64,000 nt of DNA, taken from assembly GCF_001663815.1 (NCBI RefSeq), contig NZ_CP016027.1, positions 1,488,001 through 1,552,000 of the forward strand, written 5' to 3'. Shown in pieces: positions 7,628 to 16,765 of this stretch. Position 1 is the first letter of the stretch; each line of letters begins with the position of its first letter. The DNA is from Halothiobacillus diazotrophicus. Its GTDB lineage: Bacteria > Pseudomonadota > Gammaproteobacteria > Halothiobacillales > Halothiobacillaceae. A model generated the notes under the pieces. It was given only the letters and a program-made list of their open reading frames with translations, had not been told where the DNA came from and ran no database searches. The position numbers and the translations under genes were made by a program.

Positions 7628-8593
7628 ATGACGACAGATTTTTACACATGGCGAATGCTGGGTGACGGGCAGGCGGCACTGCTGCCACTCTCGGACGAAA
7701 CGCCGAGCGCGGGCCCCGTCTGGTTGCACCTGAATTTCTCGCAACCCGAGACCCACGAGTGGATTCGCGCGCAGGCGGATCTGGACATCACGATTCAGGA
7801 CACCCTGCTCGCGGAAGTCACCCGGCCCCGCGCCTTGATTCTGGACCAGGGCCTGCTCCTGACCCTGCGCGGCATCAACCACAACCCCGGCCAGGAGCCG
7901 GACGACATGGTCGGCATTCGGCTGTGGATCACGCCCCGACGCATCATCAGCACCTACATGCGTTCTTTGCGGGCCGTGAACACGCTGCAACGCGATATGG
8001 AAACCAACAATGCCCCCAAGGATGCCGGCCAGTTCGTGACCCGGCTGGTGGAGCTGCTCAACGACAACATGCTCGACACGATCGAGGAAATCGACGAGCT
8101 GACGGACAACTACGAGAAGGCCATGCTCAAAAGTGACGAGACCGAACCGGTTTCCGACCGCGATCTGGCCGACCTGCGCACCATGATCCTGACATTGCGG
8201 CGTTATCTCGGCCCGCAGCGTGACGCCCTGATGTCCGTTATTGGCAGTCATCTGGGTTGGCTAAAGAAGGGCTCGGTCCAGCGCCTGCGCGAGGCGGAAA
8301 ACCGACTGACCCGTTACATCGAAGTGCTGGACGCCTCACGCGACCAGATGCGCATCATTCAAGAACAGATGCAGACCCGCTCGAACAACGAACTGAACAA
8401 GCAACTGACCTTCCTGACGGCTCTCTCGGCGATTTTCCTGCCGCTGACCTTCATCACGGGGTTGTTCGGGGTCAACATTGCCGGTATTCCCGGCAATCAG
8501 AGCCCATCCTGGGCGTTTTCCGCGTTCACCCTGATCCTGATCGCCATCGGCATCCTGCTGATCTATCTGTTCAAGCGCGCCAAGCTCTTCTAA
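7628..8593 (+). CDS. CorA/ZntB-family metal transporter
   Basis: A 321-residue 2-TM-GxN transporter. A long soluble, helix-rich N-terminal domain (about 1-260) is followed by TM1 (LSAIFLPLTFITGLFG), the signature GVN with the short loop IAGIPGNQ, and TM2 (SAFTLILIAIGILLIYLF). GVN in place of CorA's GMN and the loop sequence resemble ZntB, a zinc transporter. Location two genes after the Zur-like regulator supports a zinc role, though CorA-family specificity cannot be fixed by sequence. Pentameric in the inner membrane by family knowledge. Confidence 0.85.
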   Translation: MTTDFYTWRMLGDGQAALLPLSDETPSAGPVWLHLNFSQPETHEWIRAQADLDITIQDTLLAEVTRPRALILDQGLLLTLRGINHNPGQEPDDMVGIRLWITPRRIISTYMRSLRAVNTLQRDMETNNAPKDAGQFVTRLVELLNDNMLDTIEEIDELTDNYEKAMLKSDETEPVSDRDLADLRTMILTLRRYLGPQRDALMSVIGSHLGWLKKGSVQRLREAENRLTRYIEVLDASRDQMRIIQEQMQTRSNNELNKQLTFLTALSAIFLPLTFITGLFGVNIAGIPGNQSPSWAFSAFTLILIAIGILLIYLFKRAKLF

Positions 8594-8621
8594 GCCAGCG
8601 AAAAACCAGCGCCAACGCGTA

Positions 8622-9224
8622 TTAGTCCCGGCGACGTATCCGGTAGATGGCGTGCTCGCCGAACCAGTTGGGCAAGGCGCGCAGCAGGGGCGATTCCCGA
8701 CGTGCGCGGTCGACGACCGCCCGATCGAGGATATCGATACCCAATTCGTCACAGAGCGCTTCGAAATCCGTCAGGGTACAGAGATGGATATTCGGCGTGT
8801 TGTACCAGGGATTCGGCAGCGCCCGATTGATCGGCATATGGCCGAGCAGCCCCAGCTGAACGCGATTGCGCCAGTACCCCATGTTGGGAAATGTCACGAT
8901 CCCCTCACGAGCTATTTTCAACATATCCACCAACAACCGCTCCGGATGACGAATGGCCTGGATGGTCTGACTCACGATGACGTAATCGAAGGAATCCGGC
9001 GTGAACCAGTCGCTGATCCCCGTATCCAGATCCTCCTGAATCACGCTGATGCCCCGCTCGATGCACGCGGCCACATGATCGTCTTCCAACTCCAGCCCCA
9101 CGCCCACGATTTGCCGCGTATCGATGAGGTGTCCCAACAACGCCCCATCCCCACAGCCCAGATCCAGCACCCGACGTCCCGGGGCGATCCATTCCTCAAC
9201 GATATGCCAATCGGGCCGAATCAT
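8622..9224 (-). CDS. metW: MetW methyltransferase-like protein
   Basis: A 200-residue SAM-methyltransferase-fold protein with motif [16 protein letters not shown], then [17 protein letters not shown] and [14 protein letters not shown], hallmarks of MetW. It works with MetX in methionine synthesis in many proteobacteria; its exact biochemical role is less defined. The start overlaps the metX stop (ATGA), the usual metX-metW coupling. The gene ends 28 bp from the convergent CorA-family gene, with no terminator visible between them. Confidence 0.92.
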   Translation of the reverse strand: MIRPDWHIVEEWIAPGRRVLDLGCGDGALLGHLIDTRQIVGVGLELEDDHVAACIERGISVIQEDLDTGISDWFTPDSFDYVIVSQTIQAIRHPERLLVDMLKIAREGIVTFPNMGYWRNRVQLGLLGHMPINRALPNPWYNTPNIHLCTLTDFEALCDELGIDILDRAVVDRARRESPLLRALPNWFGEHAIYRIRRRD

Positions 9225-10342
9225 GCGACGCTACCCCCTTCAATCTGCGCCAGGTAACCAGCCAGCACCCGGTGGTAATAGGGAATCGTGACCAGAAAGG
9301 CGTCGTGCCCATGATTGGACTCGATTTCGGCGTAGGAGACGCGCTTGCCCGCCGCCAGCAGCGCCTGGACGATCTCGCGGGAACGGCCGGGGGAGAAACG
9401 CCAGTCCGACGTAAAGGACACAACCAGACAGGAGGCCTTCACCGACGCCAGCGCCACCGAGAGGTCGTCGCCAAAACCATGGGCGGGATCGAAATAATCC
9501 AGCGCCTTGGTCATCAGCAGGTAGGTGTTGGCATCGAAGCGATCAACGAAACTCGAGCCCTGGTATCGCAGGTAGCTTTCCACCTGGAATTCCACATCGA
9601 AACCATACTGAATCTGGCCGCCGCGCAGCTCCCGTCCGAACTTGGCCCGCATGGCATCGTCCGACAGGTAGGTGATGTGGCCGAGCATGCGCGCCAGCAT
9701 CAAGCCCCGCCGGGGAATGGTGCCGTATTCCGCATAACGCCCGCCATGGAAATCCGGGTCGGTAATGATGGCCTGACGGGCCACCTCGTTGAAGGCGATG
9801 TTCTGGGCGGACAGCTTCGGCGCCGCCGCAATCACGATGGCATGCGCCAAGGCATCCGGATACGTGATCGCCCATTGAAGCACCTGCATGCCGCCGAGAC
9901 TCCCGCCGATGACGGCAGCCCAGCGATCGATGCCCAATCGCTGCATGAACCGATATTGCGCGTGCACCCAATCCTGCACCGTCACGATGGGGAAGTCCGG
10001 TCCATAGGGCTTGCCCGTTGCCGGGTCGATACTCAGCGGACCGGTCGACCCCTTGCACCCGCCCAGGTTGTTCAGACTCACCACGAAAAACCGATTGGTG
10101 TCGATCGGCTTACCCGGACCGATGGCCGAGTCCCACCAACCGGGTTTGCGATCGGTTTCGGCATGGTAGCCGGCGGCATGGTGATCCCCCGAGAGGGCGT
10201 GACAAATCAGGATGGCGTTGTCCCGGGCCTCATTCATCTGCCCGTAGGTTTCGTAGACGATGTCGTAGGACGCGAGCGTCCGTCCGCAGTCCAGCGCCAA
10301 CGGCTCCTGAAAGCGGGCGATCTGCGGCTGAACAATGCCCAC
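9221..10342 (-). CDS. metX: Homoserine O-acyltransferase MetX
   Basis: An alpha/beta-hydrolase-fold enzyme that acylates homoserine (acetyl or succinyl) at the start of methionine synthesis. The nucleophile elbow is GGSLGGMQ, the catalytic Asp lies in SDWRFSP and the His in SNHGHDAF. Length from the chosen start is 373 residues, normal for the family. The start is a GTG at 10342 preceded by GGAG at 10 nt; the open frame runs 44 codons further but that part is unlike MetX. Acetyl versus succinyl specificity is not decided here; many MetX with MetW are succinyltransferases. Confidence 0.9.
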   Translation of the reverse strand: MGIVQPQIARFQEPLALDCGRTLASYDIVYETYGQMNEARDNAILICHALSGDHHAAGYHAETDRKPGWWDSAIGPGKPIDTNRFFVVSLNNLGGCKGSTGPLSIDPATGKPYGPDFPIVTVQDWVHAQYRFMQRLGIDRWAAVIGGSLGGMQVLQWAITYPDALAHAIVIAAAPKLSAQNIAFNEVARQAIITDPDFHGGRYAEYGTIPRRGLMLARMLGHITYLSDDAMRAKFGRELRGGQIQYGFDVEFQVESYLRYQGSSFVDRFDANTYLLMTKALDYFDPAHGFGDDLSVALASVKASCLVVSFTSDWRFSPGRSREIVQALLAAGKRVSYAEIESNHGHDAFLVTIPYYHRVLAGYLAQIEGGSVA

Positions 10343-10523
10343 GGAATGGTTTCTCCGCAGATCCAGCCCTTTTTTGGAGGAATCAGTCAATCGAAATACC
10401 CTGCAATATGATTCGAGAGGATGGCAACCAGACCTTGATCGCCACCGAAACAGAGACAAAACGGACAACGCCAACCGGAAAACCGCACAGAATCACCGGT
10501 ACCCGGGCGCCTCGCCATCACAC

Positions 10524-11075
10524 CTAGCCCAGCAGCAGGTTGCCAACCGTAATCTGCAGGACCTGGATCAGCAGCAACACGGCCAGGGGGCTCAGGTCAA
10601 TCCCGCCCAGTGGCGGCAACATCCGCTGAATAGGCCGCAACAACGGATCCGTCAGATCCTCGAGCAATGCGACCGCCGGGGACTGCGTATTGCCGATCCA
10701 GGACGCCACGGCCCGCAACAGAATTGTCCAGAAGAACAAGTCCGTCACCATCAGGAACGTGAAGTACAACGCATTGACGAACAACGCCGCGCCGGAAATC
10801 GGCAACCCTTTCATCGACGCCAGCACCCAGACCATCAGGACGATCAATACCAGCGCAACCAACAGCGCCGCCAGATCGTGCCGACCGGTTTTCGGCAGGA
10901 TACGACGCAATGGCGAGAGCACCGGATTGGTCAATTTGACGATCGACTGCGTCACCGGATTGAAGAAATTGGCCCGGAACAGCTGCAGAAAGTAGCGGAT
11001 CAACACAACGAAAATCAACAGTTCGAACAATGTCCGAACCAGAAACAGCACCGGATCGCCAAAGCTGCCGTTCAT
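10524..11075 (-). CDS. YggT-family membrane protein
   Basis: A 183-residue integral membrane protein with two YggT repeats, each with a hydrophobic helix followed by a conserved turn: VKLTNPVLSPLRRILP and LEDLTDPLLRPIQRMLPP. The function of YggT proteins is poorly known; links to osmotic or cation tolerance and to cell-envelope processes have been proposed. The ATG overlaps the proC stop (ATGA). The same frame stays open upstream to 11981 across proC, but that part is low-complexity shadow sequence. Confidence 0.85.
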   Translation of the reverse strand: MNGSFGDPVLFLVRTLFELLIFVVLIRYFLQLFRANFFNPVTQSIVKLTNPVLSPLRRILPKTGRHDLAALLVALVLIVLMVWVLASMKGLPISGAALFVNALYFTFLMVTDLFFWTILLRAVASWIGNTQSPAVALLEDLTDPLLRPIQRMLPPLGGIDLSPLAVLLLIQVLQITVGNLLLG

Positions 11076-11923
11076 CGGGATGCCTCCCCGGCCAGATCCC
11101 GGCCAAGTTCCTGGCTTCGCGCATGCGCCGCCGTCAACGCCTTGAGGAAGGCGCCGCGCAGATCTGCCGTCTCGAGCGCAGCTATACCGCGTTCTGTGGT
11201 ACCGTTCGGCGAGGTCACGCGCGCCCGGAGCTGTGCCGGCGACTCGTCCGCCGACATCGCCAGGCGCGCCGCGCCGTACACCGTTTCCAGCGTCAGCAGG
11301 CGCGCCGTCTCGGCGGACAGACCCAACGTTCGGGCGGCCGACTCTATCGCCTCCATGACGAGAAACACGTAGGCCGGCCCACTGCCGGACAGCGCCGTCA
11401 CCGCGTCCATGTCGGCTTCCGAGTCGATCCAGACGACCAACCCGACCGATCGCAACAACGACTCGGCCAGACTCCGCTGCGTCGGGGTCAACGCGGGATC
11501 CGCATACAACCCTGTGGCACCGCACCCGACCATCGCCGGCGTATTGGGCATGGCGCGCACGACGGCCACATGACCACCCAGCCAGCGCTGCAACACCGTG
11601 CCACCAATACCGGCCGCGACGGAAACCACCAGCTGATTCGCCTGCAGGACGGGCTGAATCTCGGCGCAGACAGACTGAATCTGATTCGGTTTGACCGCCA
11701 ACACAATCACATCCGCACCAATAATTGCCGAGCGATTGTCCTCTGCCGTCTCGACGGCGTACAGGCTGGCCAGCGCCTCCCGACGGGCCGCCGTCGGATC
11801 GGCAACAACCACGACAGGCGGCTCGGCATGTGTTGCGGCGCCCGCCTGATTGCGGCGCACGCCCTCGATGATCGCGGTCGCCATGTTGCCACCGCCGATA
11901 AATGCAATTCGCGTTGCCTGCAT
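11072..11923 (-). CDS. proC: Pyrroline-5-carboxylate reductase
   Basis: A 283-residue NAD(P)H enzyme that completes proline synthesis. The Rossmann motif is FIGGGNMATAIIEG. Further on are VLAVKPNQI, RAMPNTPAMVG and the C-terminal signature region around ALSGSGPAYVFLVMEA. The ATG at 11923 is preceded by a G-rich AGGGGG site; a longer frame adds 13 residues before the nucleotide-binding strand and is unlikely. It lies in the common yggS-proC-yggT order. Confidence 0.93.
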   Translation of the reverse strand: MQATRIAFIGGGNMATAIIEGVRRNQAGAATHAEPPVVVVADPTAARREALASLYAVETAEDNRSAIIGADVIVLAVKPNQIQSVCAEIQPVLQANQLVVSVAAGIGGTVLQRWLGGHVAVVRAMPNTPAMVGCGATGLYADPALTPTQRSLAESLLRSVGLVVWIDSEADMDAVTALSGSGPAYVFLVMEAIESAARTLGLSAETARLLTLETVYGAARLAMSADESPAQLRARVTSPNGTTERGIAALETADLRGAFLKALTAAHARSQELGRDLAGEASR

Positions 11924-11977
11924 AAGGCCCCCTAAAACCTGTAATGATCCATCCCGCCCCACTCGAGGGGCAAAATC

Positions 11978-12682
11978 TCAACCGTTAAAAGTAGCACGAT
12001 TCGGGGTCATTCTGCGCGCACCGAACACCGCGGAACCAATCCGCACCTGCGTACTTCCCGCCATGATGGCCGCCTCGAAATCGTCGCTCATGCCCATCGA
12101 CAACTCCGGTAGCACCGGATTCAATTGGACATTCAACGCAGCAAGACGCGCAAAGGCACCCGTCGACCCCGGGGCAGGGATGGTCATCAGGCCCATCAAC
12201 TGCAACCTGGGCAGCGTGCGACAGAACGCCGCCAGATCAGCCACCGCATCGGGATCGACGCCCGCCTTCGTTCCTTCCCGATCCATGTTGACCTCGATCA
12301 GAATCTTGAGCGGCGGCAGGTCATCCGGACGATGATCGTTCAAGCGCTGGGCAATCTTGGCCCGGTCGACGCTATGCACCCAGGAAAAGTGCGTGGCAAT
12401 GGCCCGGGTCTTGTTGGATTGGATCGGTCCGATGAAATGCCAGATCAATGGCGGCGCCAACCACCCCGCTTCCGCCAGCATAACCTGCTTGGCCAGCGCC
12501 TCCTGAACGTAGCTTTCCGCAAAATCACGCTGACCAAGCGTCGCCAGAGCCCCCAACGCGTCGGCCGGCTGGCCCTTGCTGACTGCCAGCAGACGCACGT
12601 CCGTCGCAGAGCGCTTACCCTGCTGTGCCGCCTCGGCTATCCGCGCCCTGACGGCATCGTATCGATCCGACAATGAATTCAA
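11978..12682 (-). CDS. yggS: YggS-family PLP homeostasis protein
   Basis: A PLP-binding barrel protein without known enzymatic activity that buffers pyridoxal phosphate. The cofactor lysine lies in LLAVSKGQP; IWHFIGPIQSNKTR, VHSVDR, EVNMDREGTKAGV and LMGLMTIP are family landmarks, and SMGMSDDFEAAI near the C-terminus is diagnostic. The TTG at 12682 gives the usual N-terminus (LNSLSDRYDAVRARI). An ATG at 12733 would add 17 residues with no ribosome site. Confidence 0.9.
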   Translation of the reverse strand: MNSLSDRYDAVRARIAEAAQQGKRSATDVRLLAVSKGQPADALGALATLGQRDFAESYVQEALAKQVMLAEAGWLAPPLIWHFIGPIQSNKTRAIATHFSWVHSVDRAKIAQRLNDHRPDDLPPLKILIEVNMDREGTKAGVDPDAVADLAAFCRTLPRLQLMGLMTIPAPGSTGAFARLAALNVQLNPVLPELSMGMSDDFEAAIMAGSTQVRIGSAVFGARRMTPNRATFNG

Positions 12683-12923
12683 GTTGCACCCCGCAACACT
12701 TCGATTTATTTTGTATGCCACGTTCACGCACATTCAGGCAGATTGCAACACGACGGTTGCCAAAGAACCCAGCATCACCCCGGCTCGACATAGGACCGAA
12801 TCATTCGGTCGCGCCCAGAGGATATGCGCGGCGGAACGGGGCCATGCCCAGAATGACGGACAACGGATCATCCATTAAAATGCCGATCCAATTCCAGGGA
12901 TTCGCACACAAGGACTACATATC

Positions 12924-13973
12924 ATGGCAGAACAACGTGGCATTGATTCTCTCCTCAATTTCTCCGTAAAGAACGGCGCGTCGGATCTGCACCTCTCCGC
13001 GGGCGAGCAACCGCGCGTACGGATTGACGGCGACATTCGGAAAGTGAACGTCCCCGTGATGGAGCACAAGGAAGTGCACGCCATGGTGTACGACATCATG
13101 AACGACAAGCAGCGCAAGGAGTACGAGGACAATCTCGAAGTCGACTTCTCCTTCGAACTGCCTGGCGTCGCGCGTTTCCGTGTCAACGCCTTCAACCAGA
13201 ATCGCGGCGCCGCGGCCGTATTCCGGACGATTCCCAGCGAGATCCTGAGCCTGGAACAGCTCGCCGCGCCGAATGTTTTCAAGGATCTTTGCCTGTTCCC
13301 CCGTGGCATCGTTCTGGTCACCGGACCGACCGGTTCCGGTAAGTCGACCACGCTCGCAGCCATGATCAACCACATCAACGAGAATCGGAACGACCACATT
13401 CTGACGATCGAAGACCCGATCGAATTCGTGCATCAGAGCAAGAAGTGCCTGATCAACCAACGGGAAGTCCATCGGGATACCCACAGTTTCAATGCCGCGC
13501 TGCGATCTGCACTGCGTGAAGACCCGGACGTCGTGCTCGTCGGCGAGATGCGCGATCTGGAAACCATTCGCCTGGCGTTGACCGCCGCCGAAACGGGCCA
13601 CCTCGTTTTCGGCACGCTGCACACCAGTTCTGCCGCCAAAACCATCGACCGGGTTGTCGACGTCTTCCCCGCCGCCGAAAAGGACATGGTGCGCGCCATG
13701 CTGTCGGAGTCGCTGCGCGCCGTCATTTCGCAAACCCTGCTCAAGAAAATCGGCGGCGGCCGGATGGCAGCCCACGAAATCATGCTGGGCACACCCGCAA
13801 TTCGAAATCTGATTCGCGAAAACAAGATCGCCCAGATGTACTCAGCCATCCAGACCGGCCAGACCCAAGGGATGCAAACCCTCGACCAGAACCTACTGCA
13901 ACTGGTCAAGCGCGGGTTGATCGCCAAGGACGAAGCTCGGGCGCGCGCGCAAAACAAGAACGATTTCATGTAA
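12924..13973 (+). CDS. pilT: Type IV pilus retraction ATPase PilT
   Basis: A 349-residue hexameric ATPase at the inner-membrane base of the type IV pilus that powers retraction. Walker A is GPTGSGKST (134-142), the Asp box holds TIEDPIEF (161-168), Walker B is VVLVGEMRD (203-211) and the His box is GHLVFGTLHT. The PilT-specific AIRNLIRE is at 292-299. It heads a run of three related ATPase genes. The upstream 240 bp between yggS and pilT is divergent and must hold both promoters. Confidence 0.95.
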   Translation: MAEQRGIDSLLNFSVKNGASDLHLSAGEQPRVRIDGDIRKVNVPVMEHKEVHAMVYDIMNDKQRKEYEDNLEVDFSFELPGVARFRVNAFNQNRGAAAVFRTIPSEILSLEQLAAPNVFKDLCLFPRGIVLVTGPTGSGKSTTLAAMINHINENRNDHILTIEDPIEFVHQSKKCLINQREVHRDTHSFNAALRSALREDPDVVLVGEMRDLETIRLALTAAETGHLVFGTLHTSSAAKTIDRVVDVFPAAEKDMVRAMLSESLRAVISQTLLKKIGGGRMAAHEIMLGTPAIRNLIRENKIAQMYSAIQTGQTQGMQTLDQNLLQLVKRGLIAKDEARARAQNKNDFM

Positions 13974-14021
13974 CAGCCCCATCCGAATCACTCGCGCTGC
14001 CAGAATCAGGAATAGCCAACT

Positions 14022-15167
14022 ATGGATCGTCAACAAGCGGCCAACTACGTCCAGGGATTGCTCCGAAAGGCAGTCGAACTGGAAGCCTCAGATCTGTTCG
14101 TCACCGTCGGCGCACCGCCGAGCGCCAAGATCAACGGTGAAATCACGCACCTTGCCGATACGAGCCTGTCCACCAGCCACACGCAAATGCTGGTGCGCTC
14201 CATCATGAATGACAAGCAGATTGCCTCGTTCGAGGAAACCCGCGAGGCGAACTTCGCCATTTCACTGCCGGGTATCGCACGATTCCGCGTCAATGCGTTC
14301 ATGCAACGAGGCAGTGTCGGTATGGTCCTGCGGATGATCCGTTCCGACGTCCCGAAGTTTTCCGAGCTGCTTCTCCCCAAGATCCTGGAAGACATCTCGA
14401 TGACGAAACGCGGGCTCGTCATCTTCGTCGGGGCGACGAGTTCGGGTAAATCGACCTCCCTGGCCGCCATGCTTGATTACCGCAACGAACATTCCGCCGG
14501 TCACATCGTGACCATCGAAGATCCCATCGAATACGTGCATCGGCATAAGAAGTGTCTCGTGACGCAACGAGAGGTCGGGGTCGACACGGATAGCTTCGAG
14601 GCCGCCCTCAAGAACACGCTGCGGCAGGCGCCGGACGTCATCCTCATTGGCGAGATCCGGGATCGAGACACCATGGATCACGCCATTGCGTTCGCGGAAA
14701 CGGGCCACCTGTGTCTGGCAACGCTCCACGCCAACAACACCAACCAGGCCCTGGACCGCATCATCAACTTCTTCCCAGAGGAACGTCGCCAGCAACTGCT
14801 GATGGATCTGTCTCTGAACCTCAAGTCCGTCATCTCACAGCGACTGCTGCGCAAGGAGGAAGGCTCCGGTCGGGTGCCCGCCGTCGAGGTACTGATCAAC
14901 TCCCCCCTGATCGGCGACCTGATCTTCAAGGGGGATGTGCATGAGATCAAGGAAGTCATGAAACGCTCCCGAGAACTCGGCATGCAGACCTTCGACCAAG
15001 CCCTGCTGGATCTTTACGACTCCGGGAAAGTCAGCTTTCAGGAAGCCTTGCGCAATGCCGACTCGCAAAACGATCTACGACTGAATATCAAGCTGCACAG
15101 CAACCGCGGTCTCCCGAAGGACCACGACGAGGACGACGACGGACTGCGTGTAGAAAAGGACGACTGA
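14022..15167 (+). CDS. pilU: PilT/PilU-family ATPase, first PilU paralogue
   Basis: A 381-residue secretion-type ATPase. Walker A reads GATSSGKST (137-145), with Ser in place of the usual central Gly; the other motifs (TIEDPIEYVHRHKK, VILIGEIRD, GHLCLATLHANN) look intact. The C-terminus is lengthened and strongly acidic (DHDEDDDGLRVEKDD), unlike PilT. Family knowledge: PilU is an accessory retraction ATPase that depends on PilT. The start follows pilT by 48 bp. Because a more canonical PilU follows, the division of labour between the two copies is unclear. Confidence 0.88.
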   Translation: MDRQQAANYVQGLLRKAVELEASDLFVTVGAPPSAKINGEITHLADTSLSTSHTQMLVRSIMNDKQIASFEETREANFAISLPGIARFRVNAFMQRGSVGMVLRMIRSDVPKFSELLLPKILEDISMTKRGLVIFVGATSSGKSTSLAAMLDYRNEHSAGHIVTIEDPIEYVHRHKKCLVTQREVGVDTDSFEAALKNTLRQAPDVILIGEIRDRDTMDHAIAFAETGHLCLATLHANNTNQALDRIINFFPEERRQQLLMDLSLNLKSVISQRLLRKEEGSGRVPAVEVLINSPLIGDLIFKGDVHEIKEVMKRSRELGMQTFDQALLDLYDSGKVSFQEALRNADSQNDLRLNIKLHSNRGLPKDHDEDDDGLRVEKDD

Positions 15168-15193
15168 ACGACTGCCGAACCATGGAACAAGGG

Positions 15194-15229
15194 CGGATTG
15201 CGTCGATCACCGTCGAAGGCCGCAATCCG
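15194..15229 (+). other. Inverted repeat between the two pilU genes
   Basis: Perfect 9 bp arms (cggattgcg and its complement) around an 18 nt loop lie in the 120 bp gap between the two pilU genes. No T-run follows, so it may be an RNA-processing or attenuation hairpin rather than a terminator. Confidence 0.4.
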
Positions 15230-15287
15230 GGCCTGAAGCGGTAGCGCCTCAGGCAACTGACAACCCCGGGTGCAAGGACCCCTCATC

Positions 15288-16448
15288 ATGAATGAACCCC
15301 AGCTCGATCCCTACCTGAAACTGCTCGCCGACAAGGAAGGTTCGGACCTATATTTCAGCACCGGCACCATGCCCGCCATCAAGATTCAGGGCGAATTGCG
15401 CTTCATCGGCAAGGATCGACTGAAGCCCGGCCAAATCGAAGAACTGGCCCGCACCATCCTTACCCCGGATCAGGTTGACCAGTTCCACGAGGTCCTGGAG
15501 CTGAACCTCGCACTCAGCCGCCCGTCTCTCGGCCGGTTCCGGGTCAACATCTTCATGCAACGGGGCGAATGGGCCATGGTCATTCGCTTCATCAAGAGCG
15601 ACATCCCCCGCGTGGCCGACCTCAACCTCCCTCCGGTCATCGAAAAGCTCGTCGAGGAGCGTCGCGGCCTGATCATGGTCGTCGGTGCCACCGGTTCGGG
15701 CAAATCCACCACGCTTGCCGCCATGATCGACTATCGCGCCGAAGCGCGTCCCGGCCACATCCTGACGATCGAAGACCCGATGGAGTTTGCCTTCCGCCAC
15801 CGCAACTCGATCGTCAACCAACGCGAAGTCGGCGTGGATACCCGCAGTTACGCTGCCGCACTCAAGGAGGCTCTGCGCGAAGCACCCGACGTCATCATGA
15901 TCGGTGAGGTCCGGGATCGGGCCACCATGGAGCATGCCCTGGCCTATGCCGATACCGGACACCTCTGCCTCACCACCCTGCACGCCACCAACGCGCATCA
16001 GGCCCTAGACCGGGTCATTCGATTCTTCCCCTCGGACGCCCGCGATCAGCTGCTCATGGATCTCTCCCTGAACCTGCGTGCCATCATTTCCCAGCGACTT
16101 GTCGTCAGCAGCAACGGCCACCGGGTTCCCGCCGTGGAGGTCATGATCAACACGCCGTTCATCGCCGACCTCATCAAGCGTGGGGAGATCGACGCGATGA
16201 AGGATGCCATGGAGAAAAACGAACTCGAGGGATCGCAAACCTTCGACATGTCCCTGCATGCCCTCTGGAAGAACGGGCGCATCGATCGTGAAGAAGCACT
16301 CAAGAACGCCGACAGTCGAGCCAACCTGGAGTGGCGCATGAATTTTGGCGGCAGCAAGGACGAACTTCGGGCCAGTGCCGCCAGTGCCGCCACCCGCCCC
16401 ACGAAGGCGAGCGCCGTACACGACGGGGAACTGCCCCCCCTCGACTGA
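15288..16448 (+). CDS. pilU: PilU retraction ATPase, second paralogue
   Basis: A 386-residue PilT-family ATPase with a canonical Walker A GATGSGKST (133-141), TIEDPMEFAFRHRN, VIMIGEVRD and GHLCLTTLHATN. These and the end region (RANLEWRMNFGG) match typical PilU. The tail after that is Ala/Ser-rich and poorly conserved. AAGGA precedes the ATG at 15288; an in-frame GTG at 15270 is possible but less well placed. It completes a pilT-pilU-pilU array followed by a tRNA gene. Confidence 0.9.
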   Translation: MNEPQLDPYLKLLADKEGSDLYFSTGTMPAIKIQGELRFIGKDRLKPGQIEELARTILTPDQVDQFHEVLELNLALSRPSLGRFRVNIFMQRGEWAMVIRFIKSDIPRVADLNLPPVIEKLVEERRGLIMVVGATGSGKSTTLAAMIDYRAEARPGHILTIEDPMEFAFRHRNSIVNQREVGVDTRSYAAALKEALREAPDVIMIGEVRDRATMEHALAYADTGHLCLTTLHATNAHQALDRVIRFFPSDARDQLLMDLSLNLRAIISQRLVVSSNGHRVPAVEVMINTPFIADLIKRGEIDAMKDAMEKNELEGSQTFDMSLHALWKNGRIDREEALKNADSRANLEWRMNFGGSKDELRASAASAATRPTKASAVHDGELPPLD

Positions 16449-16555
16449 AAACCTGCTTCTGGCGGCGTGCATGAGCGCGCTTGCCCGGACGCAGCAGAGC
16501 CAAACCGATTCCTGCTTGCCCAGACACCGGCGACAACGGATAATGCCGGTCCGAC

Positions 16556-16629
16556 GCGGGTGTAGTTCAATGGTAGAACTTTAGCTTCCCAAGCTAATAG
16601 CGTGGGTTCGATTCCCATCACCCGCTCCA
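16556..16629 (+). tRNA. tRNA-Gly (anticodon CCC)
   Basis: The acceptor GCGGGTG pairs with CACCCGC, followed by discriminator T and encoded CCA. The anticodon arm ttagc-ttcccaa-gctaa gives anticodon CCC, decoding GGG. The T-arm gtggg-ttcgatt-cccat is intact. It is 74 nt with CCA, just downstream of the second pilU. Confidence 0.95.
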
Positions 16630-16765
16630 AGTTAACCCCTCAGCGGCCACGATATCCGCCCGAGCGGCCGTTTGTTCGATCCGCCGCAATGCCCTAGAGC
16701 GCCCTGCCCACGGCTGGCGGAAAGACGCACGTTGAGAAACACGAACATTGTTCGCGGGAGCCGTT

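Noticed and set aside
10524-11981. A 485-codon open frame on the minus strand
   Set aside because: Only its last 183 codons encode YggT; the rest is a shadow of proC in another frame.
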